This document shows, piece after piece, positions 9,305 to 20,908 of a stretch of 64,000 nucleotides of DNA. The DNA is from Incurvaria masculella (lineage: Eukaryota > Arthropoda > Insecta > Lepidoptera > Incurvariidae), in assembly GCA_946894095.1 (NCBI GenBank), contig OX335646.2, positions 11,030,077-11,094,076 on the forward strand, read 5' to 3'. Position 1 is the stretch's first letter; each line of letters starts with the position of its first letter. Made by a program: the position numbers and the translations under genes. Under the pieces are notes generated by a model. The model saw only the letters and a program-made list of their open reading frames with translations, had not been told where the DNA came from and made no database searches.

Positions 9305-11154
9305 TGTTTGGAGTGAAAGTGGCTCCGGCACTTTGGCAGAAATACATGGACAAACTATTACAAGGACTGAAAGGAGTACAGTGTTTCTTCGATGATATCA
9401 TTATCGCGGGATCAACGTACGAAGAGATAATTCAAAGACTGAAACTAGTGTTTCAAAAGATTCGAGAAAGTAATTTAAAATTGAACAAAGACAAGTGCAA
9501 ATTTCTACAGAAAAGTATAAAATATCTCGGACATACAATTGATGAACACGGCATTCATAAGTCGGAAGAAAAAGTATCAGCTATTCAAAAAACAGTAAGA
9601 CCAAAAAATGCAGATGAACTACGTACTTTCATTGGTATGGCTAACTACTACAATAAATTCATACAAAATTTAGCAAGTCTGCTTAATCCACTGAACAAAT
9701 TGCTACGAAAGAATCAGACATTTGACTGGACAAGTGATTGCGAATACAGTTTCCAAAAAGTTAAGTCTGAAATAGTAAGTGAACGACTTTTAGTTCATTT
9801 CAATCCAGATTTGCCAATAATAATCGCTACAGATGCATCACCGATGGGACTTGGAGCCGTTTTATCTTACAGATACCCAAACGGTTCTGATAAACCAATC
9901 GCATTTGCTTCAAGATCTCTGACGAAGAGCGAATCAAACTACAGCCAAATTGACAAAGAAGCTACAGCAATTTACTGGGGACTAAAAAAATTTTTTCAGT
10001 ATTGTTACGGCAGAAAGTTCATACTTGTGACTGACCACAAACCGCTTGTCACAATCTTTCATCAACACAAAACACTACCGGCACTCAGTACGATGCGACT
10101 ATTTCATTACGCTCACTTTTTATCGGGATTTGATTACACAATAGAGTACAGAAGGGGCTTAGACAATGCAAATGCAGATTTTTTATCAAGATTCCCAGTA
10201 GAACCTGCCCCGAGAAAAAATGCCGATGCACATTACATATTTCAGGCAAACCAACTAGATGTTTTACCATTTACAAGAAACAGAATTGCTGCAGAAACAA
10301 AGAAAGATCCAAAATTGAATAACCTGCTGACCGCGCTTAAAATGGGACAAAGCATAAAACGGTATGGATTTAGAGAGGACGAAGTAACCTTACAAGATGA
10401 TTGCCTATTTAAAGGAAATAGAGTCATGATACCTAAAACGCTACAAGAATTTGTGCTTAAAGAACTTCATATTGGTCATCAAGGTATTGTAAAAACGAAA
10501 CTACTTGCAAGAAGTTACTGTTTTTGGGTCAATATCGATAGAGATATTGAGGAATGGGTAAAATCATGTAGAGTATGCTGCCAGAAACAAAATGAGCCAG
10601 AAAAAGTAGTACTTCACCCATGGGAAACTCCAGCAGGACCGTGGCAACGCATCCATATTGATTTTGCAGGGCCTATTTACGGAATCAACCTTTTTATAGT
10701 GGTCGACGCCTACAGTAAATGGGTCGAAGTCATACCGACAAAGAACACTAAATCAGAATGGTGCACGAATGAACTAAGACAACTTTTCAATACTTTCGGA
10801 TTCCCATATGTTTTGGTTTCTGACAATGGGCCTCAATTTATTTCAACAGAGTTTGACATTTTTTTACGTAATTTCAATATCACTCATAAGACATCAGCCC
10901 CATACCATCCAGCAACAAACGGGCAAGCGGAGAGGTTCGTGCAAACAATCAAGAAAGCGCTGAAATCGTTGGAGGGAGAGAGAGGGACAATACAAAACAA
11001 GTTGACAAGCATCATTCAACAGCTGCGATCAACACCGAGTGTTGATGGGGAATCGCCTTATCAACGTATGTTTGCTAGACCTGTCAGAACAAGACTAGAT
11101 GCTATGGTTGACGGTCCAAGTTCACAACCTAAAAAAAATAATACCGACAACTGA
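9190..11154 (+). CDS. Reverse transcriptase, RNase H and integrase (second segment of broken gag-pol)
   Basis: Continues the polyprotein in the -1 frame; there is no true start here, since the first codon of the open frame is TTG. The reverse transcriptase catalytic box is FFDD (residues 66-69 of this segment, bases about 9385-9396). RNase H has its acidic residues in ATDAS (D215) and TDHKP (D282). Integrase has an HHCC zinc module (H427, H430, C460, C463) and a D,D35E core with D491, D545 and E581. All catalytic residues are present. The frame is lost again at an 8-A run (11131-11138), after which the integrase C-terminus continues in another frame. Apart from the two homopolymer shifts nothing is missing. 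Confidence 0.88.
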   Translation: MFCTLDLSQAYLHMAMDEESSYLQSLSTHKGIYKVQRLMFGVKVAPALWQKYMDKLLQGLKGVQCFFDDIIIAGSTYEEIIQRLKLVFQKIRESNLKLNKDKCKFLQKSIKYLGHTIDEHGIHKSEEKVSAIQKTVRPKNADELRTFIGMANYYNKFIQNLASLLNPLNKLLRKNQTFDWTSDCEYSFQKVKSEIVSERLLVHFNPDLPIIIATDASPMGLGAVLSYRYPNGSDKPIAFASRSLTKSESNYSQIDKEATAIYWGLKKFFQYCYGRKFILVTDHKPLVTIFHQHKTLPALSTMRLFHYAHFLSGFDYTIEYRRGLDNANADFLSRFPVEPAPRKNADAHYIFQANQLDVLPFTRNRIAAETKKDPKLNNLLTALKMGQSIKRYGFREDEVTLQDDCLFKGNRVMIPKTLQEFVLKELHIGHQGIVKTKLLARSYCFWVNIDRDIEEWVKSCRVCCQKQNEPEKVVLHPWETPAGPWQRIHIDFAGPIYGINLFIVVDAYSKWVEVIPTKNTKSEWCTNELRQLFNTFGFPYVLVSDNGPQFISTEFDIFLRNFNITHKTSAPYHPATNGQAERFVQTIKKALKSLEGERGTIQNKLTSIIQQLRSTPSVDGESPYQRMFARPVRTRLDAMVDGPSSQPKKNNTDN

Positions 11155-11377
11155 GACACAAAAACCAAAAATCAGAGTTTTCAACTGTGGAGATAAAGTC
11201 ATAGCTAGGAATTACGCGAATGATGGAAGAAAATGGTTTTTTGGAACGGTGACAGCAAAACATGGCATTCTACACTACGAAATCGAAATTGAAGATGGTA
11301 GAAGAATAAGAAGACATATCGATCAACTTCGACGCTGCGCCGGCGCTGCTCAAACTACGGGGGGAGCTGTTGTGTGA
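11139..11377 (+). CDS. Integrase C-terminal tail (third segment of broken gag-pol)
   Basis: Back in the original gag frame, the sequence reads a basic, GDKV-containing tail followed by an SH3-like strand pattern (WFFGTV, HYEIEIEDGR) typical of Gypsy integrase C-termini. The stop codon TGA at 11375-11377 lies inside the 3' LTR. The polyprotein therefore spans the entire internal region from LTR to LTR. The longer open frame begins at 11099, but its first residues overlap the preceding segment out of frame. Confidence 0.75.
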
Positions 11378-11491
11378 TGCCATGCAATATTAAGAAGAAT
11401 AATCTTTCTGTCAGTTGTCAACACATTTAATATGAAAATACAATGGTGCTTTTCTAAGCAGATATTTTACTTCTAAAATAACTACACAACA
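11368..11491 (+). repeat. 3' LTR of the Gypsy element
   Basis: Identical to the 5' LTR. It is preceded by the polypurine tract at 11359-11366 and followed by the cgtcc target duplication at 11492-11496. Confidence 0.95.
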
Positions 11492-11496
11492 CGTCC

Positions 11497-12641
11497 GAAT
11501 TCGCAACCGAAAACAACAACGTAAAAGCTGTATCTACTACGAGTTACAAATCACTTATCGATAAATCGGTAAGATAATCGAGAAATATGAAATAATACAA
11601 ATGTGTTGGTTGAAAATATGTATTCTACACAGATATAAAAATCCATGGGCGGGCGATTTATTGTATCCCTAAAATTTTAATGCTCTATTCAATTGTGTAA
11701 GCCTGATATGTAAGCAATTTGTTACTCGTAATAGAGGCTCTTACGTGGTTAAATTGGTAAACCGACAACAGACTGACTCTCAAGGGTTTATTCAATTTAT
11801 TATTATTATAAATAAGAGTCGTTATCCACCCTCGAAACTTAGTGCCAGCGCTGAAACTTAAATTTAATCGTCGCTTAGCAATCGATCGAACTCATCTCTA
11901 ACCAAATTAATCGGGTGGAAGGCCAATACAACTCCGTTCCTTGGCTGGGCAGTGCGGCGGCGCGGGGGCAGTGCGGGGGAGACGGTGGGGGCGCGGCGCG
12001 GAGGTTACGGCAGGCGGACGGGCGGCGGGCAGAGGCTTTATATCGTTAAAACTTGGTAATTTGCAAATGAGCCAGAAGACACCCCCATCGGCCCCAACAA
12101 CAGGCCACAACACGAATAACAATATATTATCCAACAATCAGGACAAAGAACGGCACAGCGGAGGCGCGGCGGAGGCGCTGCGGGCGGCGGCGCGGCGGAG
12201 GCGGTGCGGGCCTGGGAGCGGGACCGACTTCGGAATTCGATTGAATTTTATTGGAAAATGGCGCGGCCAAGAGACGGCTGTGCGCTTGTTTTGTTTGACA
12301 AGAAATATAAGGGCGAACCTCCAGTTAAATACAATATTAATATACTTTATGATTTTATTCTTTTATCATTTTTTACAGATCTTTTTGCGTAAATTAGTAA
12401 GTCCGCACTGCTTAACCAGCTCACGGGCTGGACTCAAGAATATTTTTCATAGCTATATTTTTCGTACGTGCAAAGTAGATTTTTCCCCAACAAGTTTTTC
12501 TCGAAAGTATGCGTTTTCTTCAACAGAAAATAAGAGTCACTCACCCTCGTCACATCTCATCAGACATCGCTAAACTAAAATGCGAACATACTATAAACAT
12601 TGCCTAAATACATAATGAATGGGAGTTTTGAATTTGCTTGT
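11497..12641. other. Unassigned, with GC-rich patches
   Basis: The first bases after the Gypsy insertion probably continue the family A LINE on the - strand, but this cannot be followed far. GC-rich, CpG-rich patches at about 11945-12030 and 12150-12235 (cggcggcgcggcgg type) give long but low-complexity open frames. No credible exon. Confidence 0.5.
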
Positions 12642-12918
12642 AAAAACAAATGCGAGTCGGACTTGCACAGGAAGGGTTCCGTAGATTAATGCAAAATATC
12701 ACGTTTTTTGTATGGGCCCCATAATTTTTATTGTTGTTTAATTTTATCTATTTCTTGTTATAGCGGCAAAATAAATACACACCCTGTGAAAATGTTAGCT
12801 GCCTCCCTATTACGGTGTTCATGAGATGCAGATGCATCACGGCGTGACAGACGGACGGACACCGGAGACTGAGTAATAGGGTTCCGTTCACACCTTTTGG
12901 GTACGGAACCCTAAAAAT
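12642..12918 (+). repeat. Interspersed (GACG)n repeat, copy R2
   Basis: Degenerate copy: tgcgagtcggacttgcacaggaagggttccgta near the start, ttgttatagcggcaaaataaatacacaccctgtgaaaatg in the middle, and ttttgggtacggaaccctaaaaa at the end. The microsatellite is reduced to a few gacg units near 12846-12862. Confidence 0.8.
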
Positions 12919-13690
12919 ATTTGTTTTGTAATGTATGAAAGATGTTTTGTATTTTCAGCCCCATATGAGTCGCGTCACGCGCAATCCAGCCCGAAATTAT
13001 ATTCATTCACTGCGAACTAGATTCCTAAAATACAGCAGCGACTGTTGTACAAAGTGCAACATTACGTAATGCCAGCGTGTATTCCGAATCGATGAATAAG
13101 TAGTGCTCCCAGGAAAGGAAATCACTTTGACATTAGTTGGGTATTCTGGTGGTCATCGATCGAGCGCAATACGGAATGATTGGCACGGAATTGATCATTT
13201 TTATGGTTTCCGAATTCAGCACTAACGAAAAATTACATATCCATTTCCATAAGCGATCTGTAAATCCACCCGAATAGGAGGGCAGTTATTTACTCATTCA
13301 TTGTGTATTCCATACGTAAACAAATTAGCGCAGAATTGACCTCCATGGTCGTATTTTTCCTTGGTCACGTTCGTCGTTTGTCGTTCGTCGCTGAGCGGCG
13401 GATGCGTGCTTCATCTCCGGTTGCATCAGCGCGTCCTATCGCGTAGGCGATAGCAATCTCACGTCGCGCTAGAAATATCATTAACCGTGGCATCAAAAGC
13501 GAGTGTGTGTTGCACCCAGGCGCAGGATAGTAACGAAGGGGCCTCGTACGGGACGCCGGGCGGCCGGCGCGGAGCTATGCTCAAGGGGCTCATTCCCGTT
13601 CTCATTTGTCTGGTCGATGTGTCGGTGAGACGTATCCGACGGACTGAATAGCCGTTTCGCTGGCAGACACTGCAAGAAAAGTCATATCGC
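12919..13690. other. Unassigned single-copy-looking sequence with a GC-rich patch
   Basis: No repeat or gene recognised. Moderately GC-rich from 13370 to 13600. The - strand open frame at 13493-13675 has no recognisable domain. Confidence 0.45.
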
Positions 13691-13773
13691 TCTTCGTTTC
13701 GTTGATCGTTTTCTATATTGAAAACTAATTTGAAATCACGCGGACGGAATCGTTCAAAATGATCAACGAAACG

Positions 13774-15003
13774 ACAACATTTTTAGGTACTACGACTACA
13801 AATTTGCAAATATAATTGATTTTTTTTTATTTATATCCTAAATCACTCTGATATTAATCATTATCCCAAATTAAATCAAAATGCACATAGTTTTATCAAA
13901 AAAAATATTAAGTAAAATGTTTTTCTTAAAATTTTCAAAGAATGTTATTTTTAGTTAACTTTGCCACTTCATAGCATAAACAAAAGTTCTTACACTACTA
14001 TAGAAAGTTATCACAAAAGTTGGCGCGACTTATCAGGATTTTAAAATGATATAATACCTCCCACGAATCCATTCGAATTCAGAAAGCCATAACGTCAACG
14101 GTAATGCCGTACTACGCAATGCTCATTTGTTGGCTGCACATGTTTTCGTATTCACGTTGCTCACATACTGACGACAGGCATTGTGCATTTCGGACTTGAT
14201 TATCCTGTGATTTGGAAACTGAACTGACCTGTCATTATTCTGGACTTTGATTGTGTGTTTAATGAAAAAAATATTTTTTTATAATATATATCTAAATTAT
14301 AAAATGCATCACATGTTATTGGCACTGAAGGATATTTTTCACTGAGTAAGGTATTATTTGATATTGGCAAGTACCACGTCTTTTTTAAAGCATGCCGTGG
14401 GAGGTATTATATATTTCTTATTTTTTTTTATTTATTTATTCGGAAACTTAACAGCTAAATTAAACGATATTGAAAAACTTAAGCTACACAAACAATACAG
14501 CCAATAATAAAGTTTCACTTTTTAACAAACTAATACAAAAATATATCCACTTAATAATATCATTTTAAAATCCTGATTAGTCGCGCCAACTTTTGTGAAA
14601 ACTGGCCATAGACATTTTTTATGCTATGAGGTGGCAAAGCTAACTAAAAATAATAATCTTTGAAAATTTTAACAAAAACATTAAACTTAATATTTTTTGT
14701 GATAAATTGTGGGCAGAGTTATTTAGGCTAATAATAAAAATAACAATTAAAAATTATAAGTAAATATACTTGCATGTTCGTCGCTTATTCCAAGGAATGT
14801 GACATGTATGTATGTATAATCGACCGTGAAGTAAGGTTTGTGTCCAGCCTTGCAGTATATTCGTAAAGTAGTTCTTTTTACTGGGCTCTTTCTTCAATTA
14901 ATGTGTCCTTGCTTCACGGTCGATTATACATACATACATGACACATTCCTTGGAATAACAATTATATTTGCAAATTGGTACTCGTAGTACCTAAAAATGT
15001 TGT
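13774..15003. mobile_element. Long-TIR fold-back element with nested hairpin
   Basis: Outer inverted repeats begin acaacatttttaggtacta at 13774 and end with the complement at 15003; pairing continues inward for several hundred bases (for example taccaaatttgcaaatataatt-type blocks and tcaggattttaaaatgat at 14033-14051 against atcattttaaaatcctgatt at 14560-14579). The arms are imperfect. The right arm carries an extra stretch at about 14415-14560 and a nested hairpin at 14791-14955. No transposase frame. Confidence 0.65.
14791..14955. mobile_element. Hairpin MITE nested in the fold-back element
   Basis: Arms: tccaaggaatgtgacatg...tataatcgaccgtgaagtaagg at 14791-14841 and the near-exact complement at about 14905-14955 (ccttgcttcacggtcgatta...cattccttgga). 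A partial relative lies at 3100-3240. Confidence 0.7.
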
Positions 15004-15029
15004 ACGAGATGGCAATATTCAACGTTTTA

Positions 15030-15321
15030 AAAAAAACCGACCAAGCGCGAGTCGGACTTATACACGAAGGGTTCCGTACCATCGTAAACTAATTAATACA
15101 AAAAAACACGTTTTTTGTATGGGGCCCCACTTTATTTTAATTATGTTTTAATCTTACCTGTTTGTTGTTATAGCGGCAAAATAAATACACACTCTGTGAA
15201 AATTTCAGCTGTCTATCTGTTACGGTTACTGAGATACAGCCCTGTGACAGACGGACGGACGGACAGCGGAGGCTTAGTAATAGGGTTCAGTTGGCACCCT
15301 TTGGGTACGGAACCCTAAAAA
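15030..15321 (+). repeat. Interspersed (GACG)n repeat, copy R3
   Basis: Starts accgaccaagcgcgagtcgga and ends ggtacggaaccctaaaaa. It contains ttgttatagcggcaaaataaatacacactctgtgaaaatttcagc and a short array at about 15250-15265. A near full-length copy, 27 bp after the fold-back element. Confidence 0.85.
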
Positions 15322-16098
15322 TGTCATCATAATATAAAAAATGACACAATTTTTTTTTCTTTAGGTAGTCATAAACTGGCCCTCTACCTAGTTCCCGCTG
15401 GATATTGAGTTTTGGGACACCCGTAGATGGAAATATCATTAATTTTCCTTCGACCTAAATTCTCTAAATTCGAATGGCGAGAACATTTCTGAGGTCCGTT
15501 TTGTGAAATAAAAACTGAACAGTGATGAGCAGCCAGGGAAGTAGATGGGTGGCTTAGCTACGAACGCGATGGGGGGGGGGGACTATTTGTGATGCAAAAA
15601 TGTTGAAAACGTCTCTCGAGGGTCTTCGTGTAAAACGAGAAAGAAAGTTTCTTTGAAAGACGTTTCTGTTCTAGCACAACAAATATCGCAATAAACTTGA
15701 AATAAAGACATTACGAGGCAATTATTCACAAAATTAACATTCAACTTAAAACAACGAGTAAGGTAGGAAGGGAGTGGCGATCGAATCTTATTCGAATAAT
15801 AATATGGCCGCACAAATTAATATGTGCAATGCATATATTAAATACACATACACATGTATATTAAATTTTGAAAGCACAAGTAGATGTATGGTATAATTCG
15901 TTTTTCAGAAAGATGCAACAACAATTACTGATTATATTAAAGCAATTTTAAACAGTTGCGAAAACAAAAATTGGGCAAAGCGTTTCGGCACATTCATTGG
16001 TGTCGACTCATATCATACATTGCATGTAGTAAATTTTGAATTGAAGTTAATCATGAATTTCCGGCTTGGTGTGCACATTGACGGCAGACGACCAGACA
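15322..16098. other. Unassigned AT-rich sequence
   Basis: No gene or repeat recognised. A G-run of about twelve bases lies at 15570-15581. Confidence 0.5.
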
Positions 16099-16228
16099 GT
16101 TCGCTTACGAATTCGCTCACTACTTACTGATGTTGTCGAGTTCCATCGACACGTAAGATCTTCATAGGACACTATTTAAAGTGCAACGAACATTCGATGT
16201 TGCGCGTCCCTAATTCGTAAGCGAACTA
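16099..16228. mobile_element. Small hairpin MITE
   Basis: Perfect 15-bp inverted arms, gttcgcttacgaatt and aattcgtaagcgaac, at the two ends. The inner block gtgcaacgaacattcgatgttgcgcgtc is repeated in diverged form at about 52950-52992. Confidence 0.55.
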
Positions 16229-16599
16229 GGTCACTGAGAAAAAATATTACAACTATATTTGGTTAAATGTCATCTAGTTCCATCAGCACAGTTATAGTGA
16301 ACTCGAATATAAAATTAAGTGTTATCAGAACAATGATTCGGTGGCGATAGCTAACGCTCTAGTAAAAGCGTGTATGATAGATTTAGCTAGAATTAAGTTT
16401 AGTTTAGACATATGGAAAAGGTACTTCAGCTACAAAAAAAATAATTTTCTTTTGTAATGTCTAGTAATTTTAATCACGTAGCATTTTGCACTACGTATCT
16501 GATATAGTATTTTTTTTATTTTAATAGGAACGTTTTAGTAACTCTTGGGCTGTCCCTTTGTCCCCTTGTCTTTTTTTGTATTGTAGCGAAGTAGAACTT

Positions 16600-16756
16600 C
16601 CTGGACATGAATGCCTGATACAACACCCACCGTCATCACCGCAATATCGAAGAAATAAGGTGCCCATCACAGGACCTTCGCATTATGAGGACGGCTACAT
16701 TAAACTGGAAAGAAAACACGGACAATTTTGAATCACCTCTTCAACCATCTTTCCTA
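16600..16756 (-). repeat. SINE copy S6, 3' part only
   Basis: Complement-sense SINE: caccgtcatcacc, ggtgcccatcacaggacc, gacggctacattaaactgg, aaaacacggacaatttt and a trace of ttcaaccatct. The rest of the body and the head are missing. Confidence 0.55.
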
Positions 16757-16984
16757 TCCTTTTCTTCGACATATTTCTTTCCAGTGCAAACTAAATTATC
16801 GATTGCTCAATCCCTCATCCTCCAGATCTTTGACTAAGCTGATATTTGCTATTTGTTATTAACCTATGGAATTGGAGATTTGTATGAAATATAATGAAAA
16901 ACTTTGTTAATTTTTTTATTTTAGCTAACCGAAGTACTGGCTCAAATAATCTATTTGATTTTGACATTTTTATGCCAGTTTTTT

Positions 16985-17508
16985 ATCTCTTTATTGTATA
17001 AGTCTGCCGGACGGGAGGCGATGTAGTCAACGAAAGCGTTTTGTATTGCCTCTCGGGTGTTAAATTTTTTCCCACTTATATTATATTTTTTTAAGTTCGA
17101 ACCTGTTGGCGCATGCTATGCATGCTTCGACGCGTAAGTCTCGCTGTTGGTCGTTTAGTTCGTGTGACACCCACTTATCTAGCTGTTATCTTTCCGATTT
17201 GACATAAGTGCTTCAATGTTATTTTGACACTAACTCCAAAGCCCGCAGCAAGCTCAGCCGCAGATTGCGTTGGATCCGCTTGCACTATCGCCTTCAATTC
17301 GTCGTTGTCTACAATGGTTACTGGTCGATCGCGAGGTTCGTTCTTCAACTCAAAATTTCCATATCTTAAACGATTGAACCAATAATGGACCGTGTTTCTG
17401 CGTTGTTAACACGGAAGAGTGGTTGTTAATGTTACGTGTTGTTTGGGCATCGGTATTTCCACGTAGGAACTCATATTCGAAAATTGTATGAATTTTCAGT
17501 TTAACCAT
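16985..17508 (-). pseudogene. Degraded mariner transposase with internal deletion
   Basis: The start codon is at 17508-17506 on the - strand. The first residues follow the mariner N-terminus (KIHTIFEYEF, then a TTRNIN-type helix-turn-helix stretch), followed after frameshifts by the WFNRLRYGNF and DNDELKAIV regions of the second DNA-binding domain. The sequence then jumps from the H-E-L-N linker region directly to the extreme C-terminus (GKKFNTREAIQNAFVDYIASRP), so the central DDD catalytic domain is deleted. Sequence motifs differ clearly from the intact mariner at 60788-61813, so it belongs to another mariner lineage. Confidence 0.72.
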
Positions 17509-17784
17509 GGCGGCAAAAACTACCACAATTAAAAAAACAAAACACTATCTAACGGACATGACAGGATTTGAAATTAAAATTATATGGCTTTCGAATAAAA
17601 TGAATTTCGAATTGCGTGCCAATCCACAGATAATTAAATCTGAAAATGCTGTTTATAAAATCTAAAATTTCATAGGGCCTATTTAAAATGCAGGTATGTG
17701 ATTTTTTGATAATCTTGAGCGGGAACAAAATTCTGCATCTGCTTCATTTATGGTTTGCGTTGGATTTATGTATCTAATTTAGCT

Positions 17785-18095
17785 CCCAGTTAAATTTCAC
17801 TGGGCTCGACACATCGCATCCCTGAATGAACTAGGTCTGAACACCAGGATCTTCCGTCTATTACCACGGGTATATTGAATTGGATGGAAAACACGGCATT
17901 TTTTCTACATTTCCACTACAAAAATATATTAATTAATGAAGGGGACATGCAGATAAATCCGTGGAACAGCTCGCTTTCGTGACGAAATGCACTTATTCAA
18001 CTTAGAAAGGGAAAGTAGTGTATGAACGGGCGGGGATTGAATCCATGACCTCTGGCATGGAAAGCAAGTCCCTGGGCCCCTGAGGTACGAGCCAC
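17785..18095 (-). repeat. SINE copy S7, tRNA-type head
   Basis: Diverged complement-sense SINE: aactaggtctgaacaccaggatctt, ggatggaaaacacgg, then the linker gaacagctcgctttcgtgacgaaatgcacttattcaacttagaaagg and a head with ggggattgaatcc (B-box-like in complement) and catggaaagcaagtccctgggcccc. Confidence 0.6.
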
Positions 18096-19627
18096 ATAAA
18101 AGTAGTTACGATTCGAAGTGAGGACTGCGATATGCAATTCAGCGGTCTTATTGCCAAGTCACAGCTTATACGAAGCCTTTGCATTAAGTTTTAGATCGGA
18201 ACGTGAGTTTAACGAAGTGGCCACTAAAAAAACATCACGTGAGTAAAAGCTATAGCAGCGTGCAGCAGTTTATCATTAGTCGGCAAAGCGGAGCTTTCCG
18301 GGATTTGAGTTTGAGCAGGCCTCGCCGCGCGCCGCCCGGAGCGAATCTGGCTCGCAGTAAACTTGTGTTGCGACGCCAATAAGGGGCGAGGAAAATATGG
18401 ACAGACTGGTCAAGTGAACGAACACTGTTCACGTGCCTAGGGTTCCGTTATCGTTCCGTTACCAAATGTGTTTCCTATTTTTTTTGTAAGGAGATTAACT
18501 CCTTTGTAACAAGGTTTCTCAAAAAACTAGATTTATGAAAACCAACTATAGGTCTACCAACTTATGCAAACAAAATTTCCTACGATTTACTTTTATTTGA
18601 AATGCAACATTACAATTATTTTAAAAACAATTAGTTACTTAAGTTAAACCTACTCATCAGTTACCTACTCACTGTTAAACCATTATGAGTAGCCTCGTAT
18701 TTCTTGGGTCGAAGACCGCGGAATAGAGTGCCAGGCGTTTTCTTCGTTATCCGATATTGAAATGTTCATTTTTGTTGAGAATGCCGGTTATTTCTTGGTT
18801 CAGAACCTGTGTAAAACTATAGGTGGGGTACCCTACCTACTAGGTGGTATGGTTAAACCCATTTACGTTGGTTCCATAGCATCGAGAGCCGTAGCGGCAT
18901 TTATTGTGTTTTTCATTTATTAGTCGTGTTTATTGAGTAAAGGTAAATGACAATTAATTCCTTCGGGAATGTGGTGTTTGGTCATATATTGGTTTCATGA
19001 ACATCTGTTTTATTTTTTTCAAGCCATCGCAATGACATTTTTCCTTCATATTCATATTTGGAAATGATTTATTGTATTAATTTTGAACAAAGATGTTTTT
19101 GATATTAGATCCGAGATATCGGATTATGGCCGATGTAAAGACGAAAGGACAGAAATCAGGGTTATTTTATGAGCATCCTTCATATACTAAAAAGAAATGA
19201 AATTGGCTGTTAATTTCTACACTCTTTTATGCTAAGTAAACATCCCAGATTGCTCATTCAAGCATAGTGGGATGATTGCCAGTATTCTCGATCCTACTGC
19301 ATCCGGAGAACGTTTCACGGCGTCGAATCGACTTCATAATTATCGCATCCGAGGTTTCATCCCAATTTGTTGTATTATCTTAGATCTCTGATGCTCTGCG
19401 ATGGCCGAGACATAAATTGGCTTTATGATAGTTTTATTTGATTTGATCTTGTTTCTCAACTGACTTAAATAAAGAAGGCAATTCTTCTGTATGTTTTTCG
19501 TGTGCATGTTACTCGATATAAACGCAAATGGTCAAAAGATTTGAACAATTGTTTTTCTCATTATTAGGGTATGACTCAGGTGTGATCCTTCCAAAAATTT
19601 GGTTAAACAATACCTAAGGGTGAGAAA
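18096..19627. other. Unassigned; one short SINE fragment
   Basis: A SINE fragment at about 18800-18860 (+ sense: ctgtgtaaaactataggtggggtaccctacctactaggtggtatggtt). Otherwise AT-rich with no recognised gene or repeat. Confidence 0.5.
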
Positions 19628-19860
19628 AACTAAAAAGAATGAAAAAGAAGCCAGGTTTCAAAAACATTTAATCGACTTCAAACATTGGTATTAATTAATA
19701 TTATTATTCATTCGCACCCTTGATTAGAGTGCGGTACACCTGAAAATGTATTATGGACCCCTTCTGTACATTTGTAGAACGTTCTAAAAATGAATAATAT
19801 TATTAATTAATACCTCTGTTTGAAGTCGGTTCAATGTTTTTGAATACTGGTTTTTTAGTT
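19628..19860. mobile_element. Hairpin MITE
   Basis: Imperfect arms at 19628-19711 and 19791-19860: atcgacttcaaacattggt...aattaatattattattcat pairs with atgaataatattattaattaatacctctgtttgaagtcggtt. About 80 bp of single-stranded centre with no coding capacity. Confidence 0.7.
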
Positions 19861-20908
19861 CATACCATTGCGACTGGGGCTACGCCTGCTGCTAAGGCAT
19901 GCAAGGCTATGGTGTGTGTTTGGTCTAGTTAATTAAAGGTCGAGTGCTTTATTCAGGTTAGCGAACGGAGTTTGCTGCACCGTGCGGAGAGTTGCACGTT
20001 GCAACGCAAGCGCCTAGACATCTGTGGTAGACACTCACCCAATTAACAGCAGTTGCTCTGGACTTGCTGCAGGTGCAAATAAATGAGCGCCACGTTTAAA
20101 CGGACCTTTTCCACTGCTCATTTTTCACTTAAATTTTACTATTTCGTTCCTGCGTGTTTTTCTGACTTAAACTCAATTTGGACTTGAATTTATAAAATTA
20201 TGAACGTTAAGAAAATAATGGACTTCTCCTGAAACTGCGCATCATTTGGATCGACAAGCAAATGTTAGTTTTTATCGACTACGCGTGTGATGTGAAGTAA
20301 TGCATGAAAAAGAGAACTACGATTAACTTTTTTTTATGGTTAGTCCGGTGCTAATCCGTATAAGTTTTGACTGGTTCACTCTGAACACGATACCACTGAA
20401 ATACTATTACTTATTCTGGGTTCAAAGTCATTTTGACGAAGTAAATACCGACTTTATAATCGTTGACGGAAACAGTTCGTTGTCTGGACTAAAACATATT
20501 TTATACATACCTCACAACCTGTTCTACAAAAGTATGCACCCATGCTACTAAAATTTGCACCTAAATATTTATAAACTTATAACTTTAGCAAAATAATTTA
20601 TTTATAGTGGACGTTGAAAAATCGTATGAGCCGTATAATGACCGCCAAAATCTTGTACACATTATTCAATCAATGATGTTTGGTATTTACTTGTAAAACC
20701 CGTACGTTTATCAGAACGCTGGTAGCGAACTATAAAAATATCTTTTCTTTTCCTTTATAATGGTGTTGATAGAAGGTACATTATTCTTTAGAAATAAACT
20801 ACTACAGGAGGCCAACGCTTGCGCTATTTAGTTTAGATACGGAATACTCACTTCTGAATCGTCATTGTGCTTATAAAGTAAGCAGAAAAAAAGGTTTTTT
20901 TTCTGCTC
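19861..20908. other. Unassigned; half of a MITE at 20332-20394
   Basis: The block atggttagtccggtgctaatcc...ggttcactctgaacacg at 20332-20394 matches one arm of the MITEs at 51683 and 53156. The remainder is AT-rich and unrecognised. Confidence 0.5.

Larger units (their letters stand above)
7105..11491 (+). mobile_element. Ty3/Gypsy LTR retrotransposon, mag-like
   Basis: Complete 4387-bp insertion with identical 124-bp LTRs at 7105-7228 and 11368-11491, each beginning TGTTGTGT and ending ACACAACA. The 5-bp target duplication cgtcc is at 7100-7104 and 11492-11496. A primer-binding-site-like tggcgacgaggacgg starts at 7230 and a polypurine tract (ggggggag) is at 11359-11366. Domain order is gag with two CCHC knuckles, protease, reverse transcriptase, RNase H, integrase. 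No env frame is present. Very short LTRs, paired knuckles and one gag-pol frame fit the mag clade best, by inference. It inserted into a family A LINE fragment. Identical LTRs imply a recent insertion, yet the frame is broken twice. Confidence 0.93.

Noticed and set aside
7105..11491. Envelope gene (infectious errantivirus) in the Gypsy element
   Set aside because: No open frame lies between integrase and the 3' LTR; the coding region ends inside the LTR.
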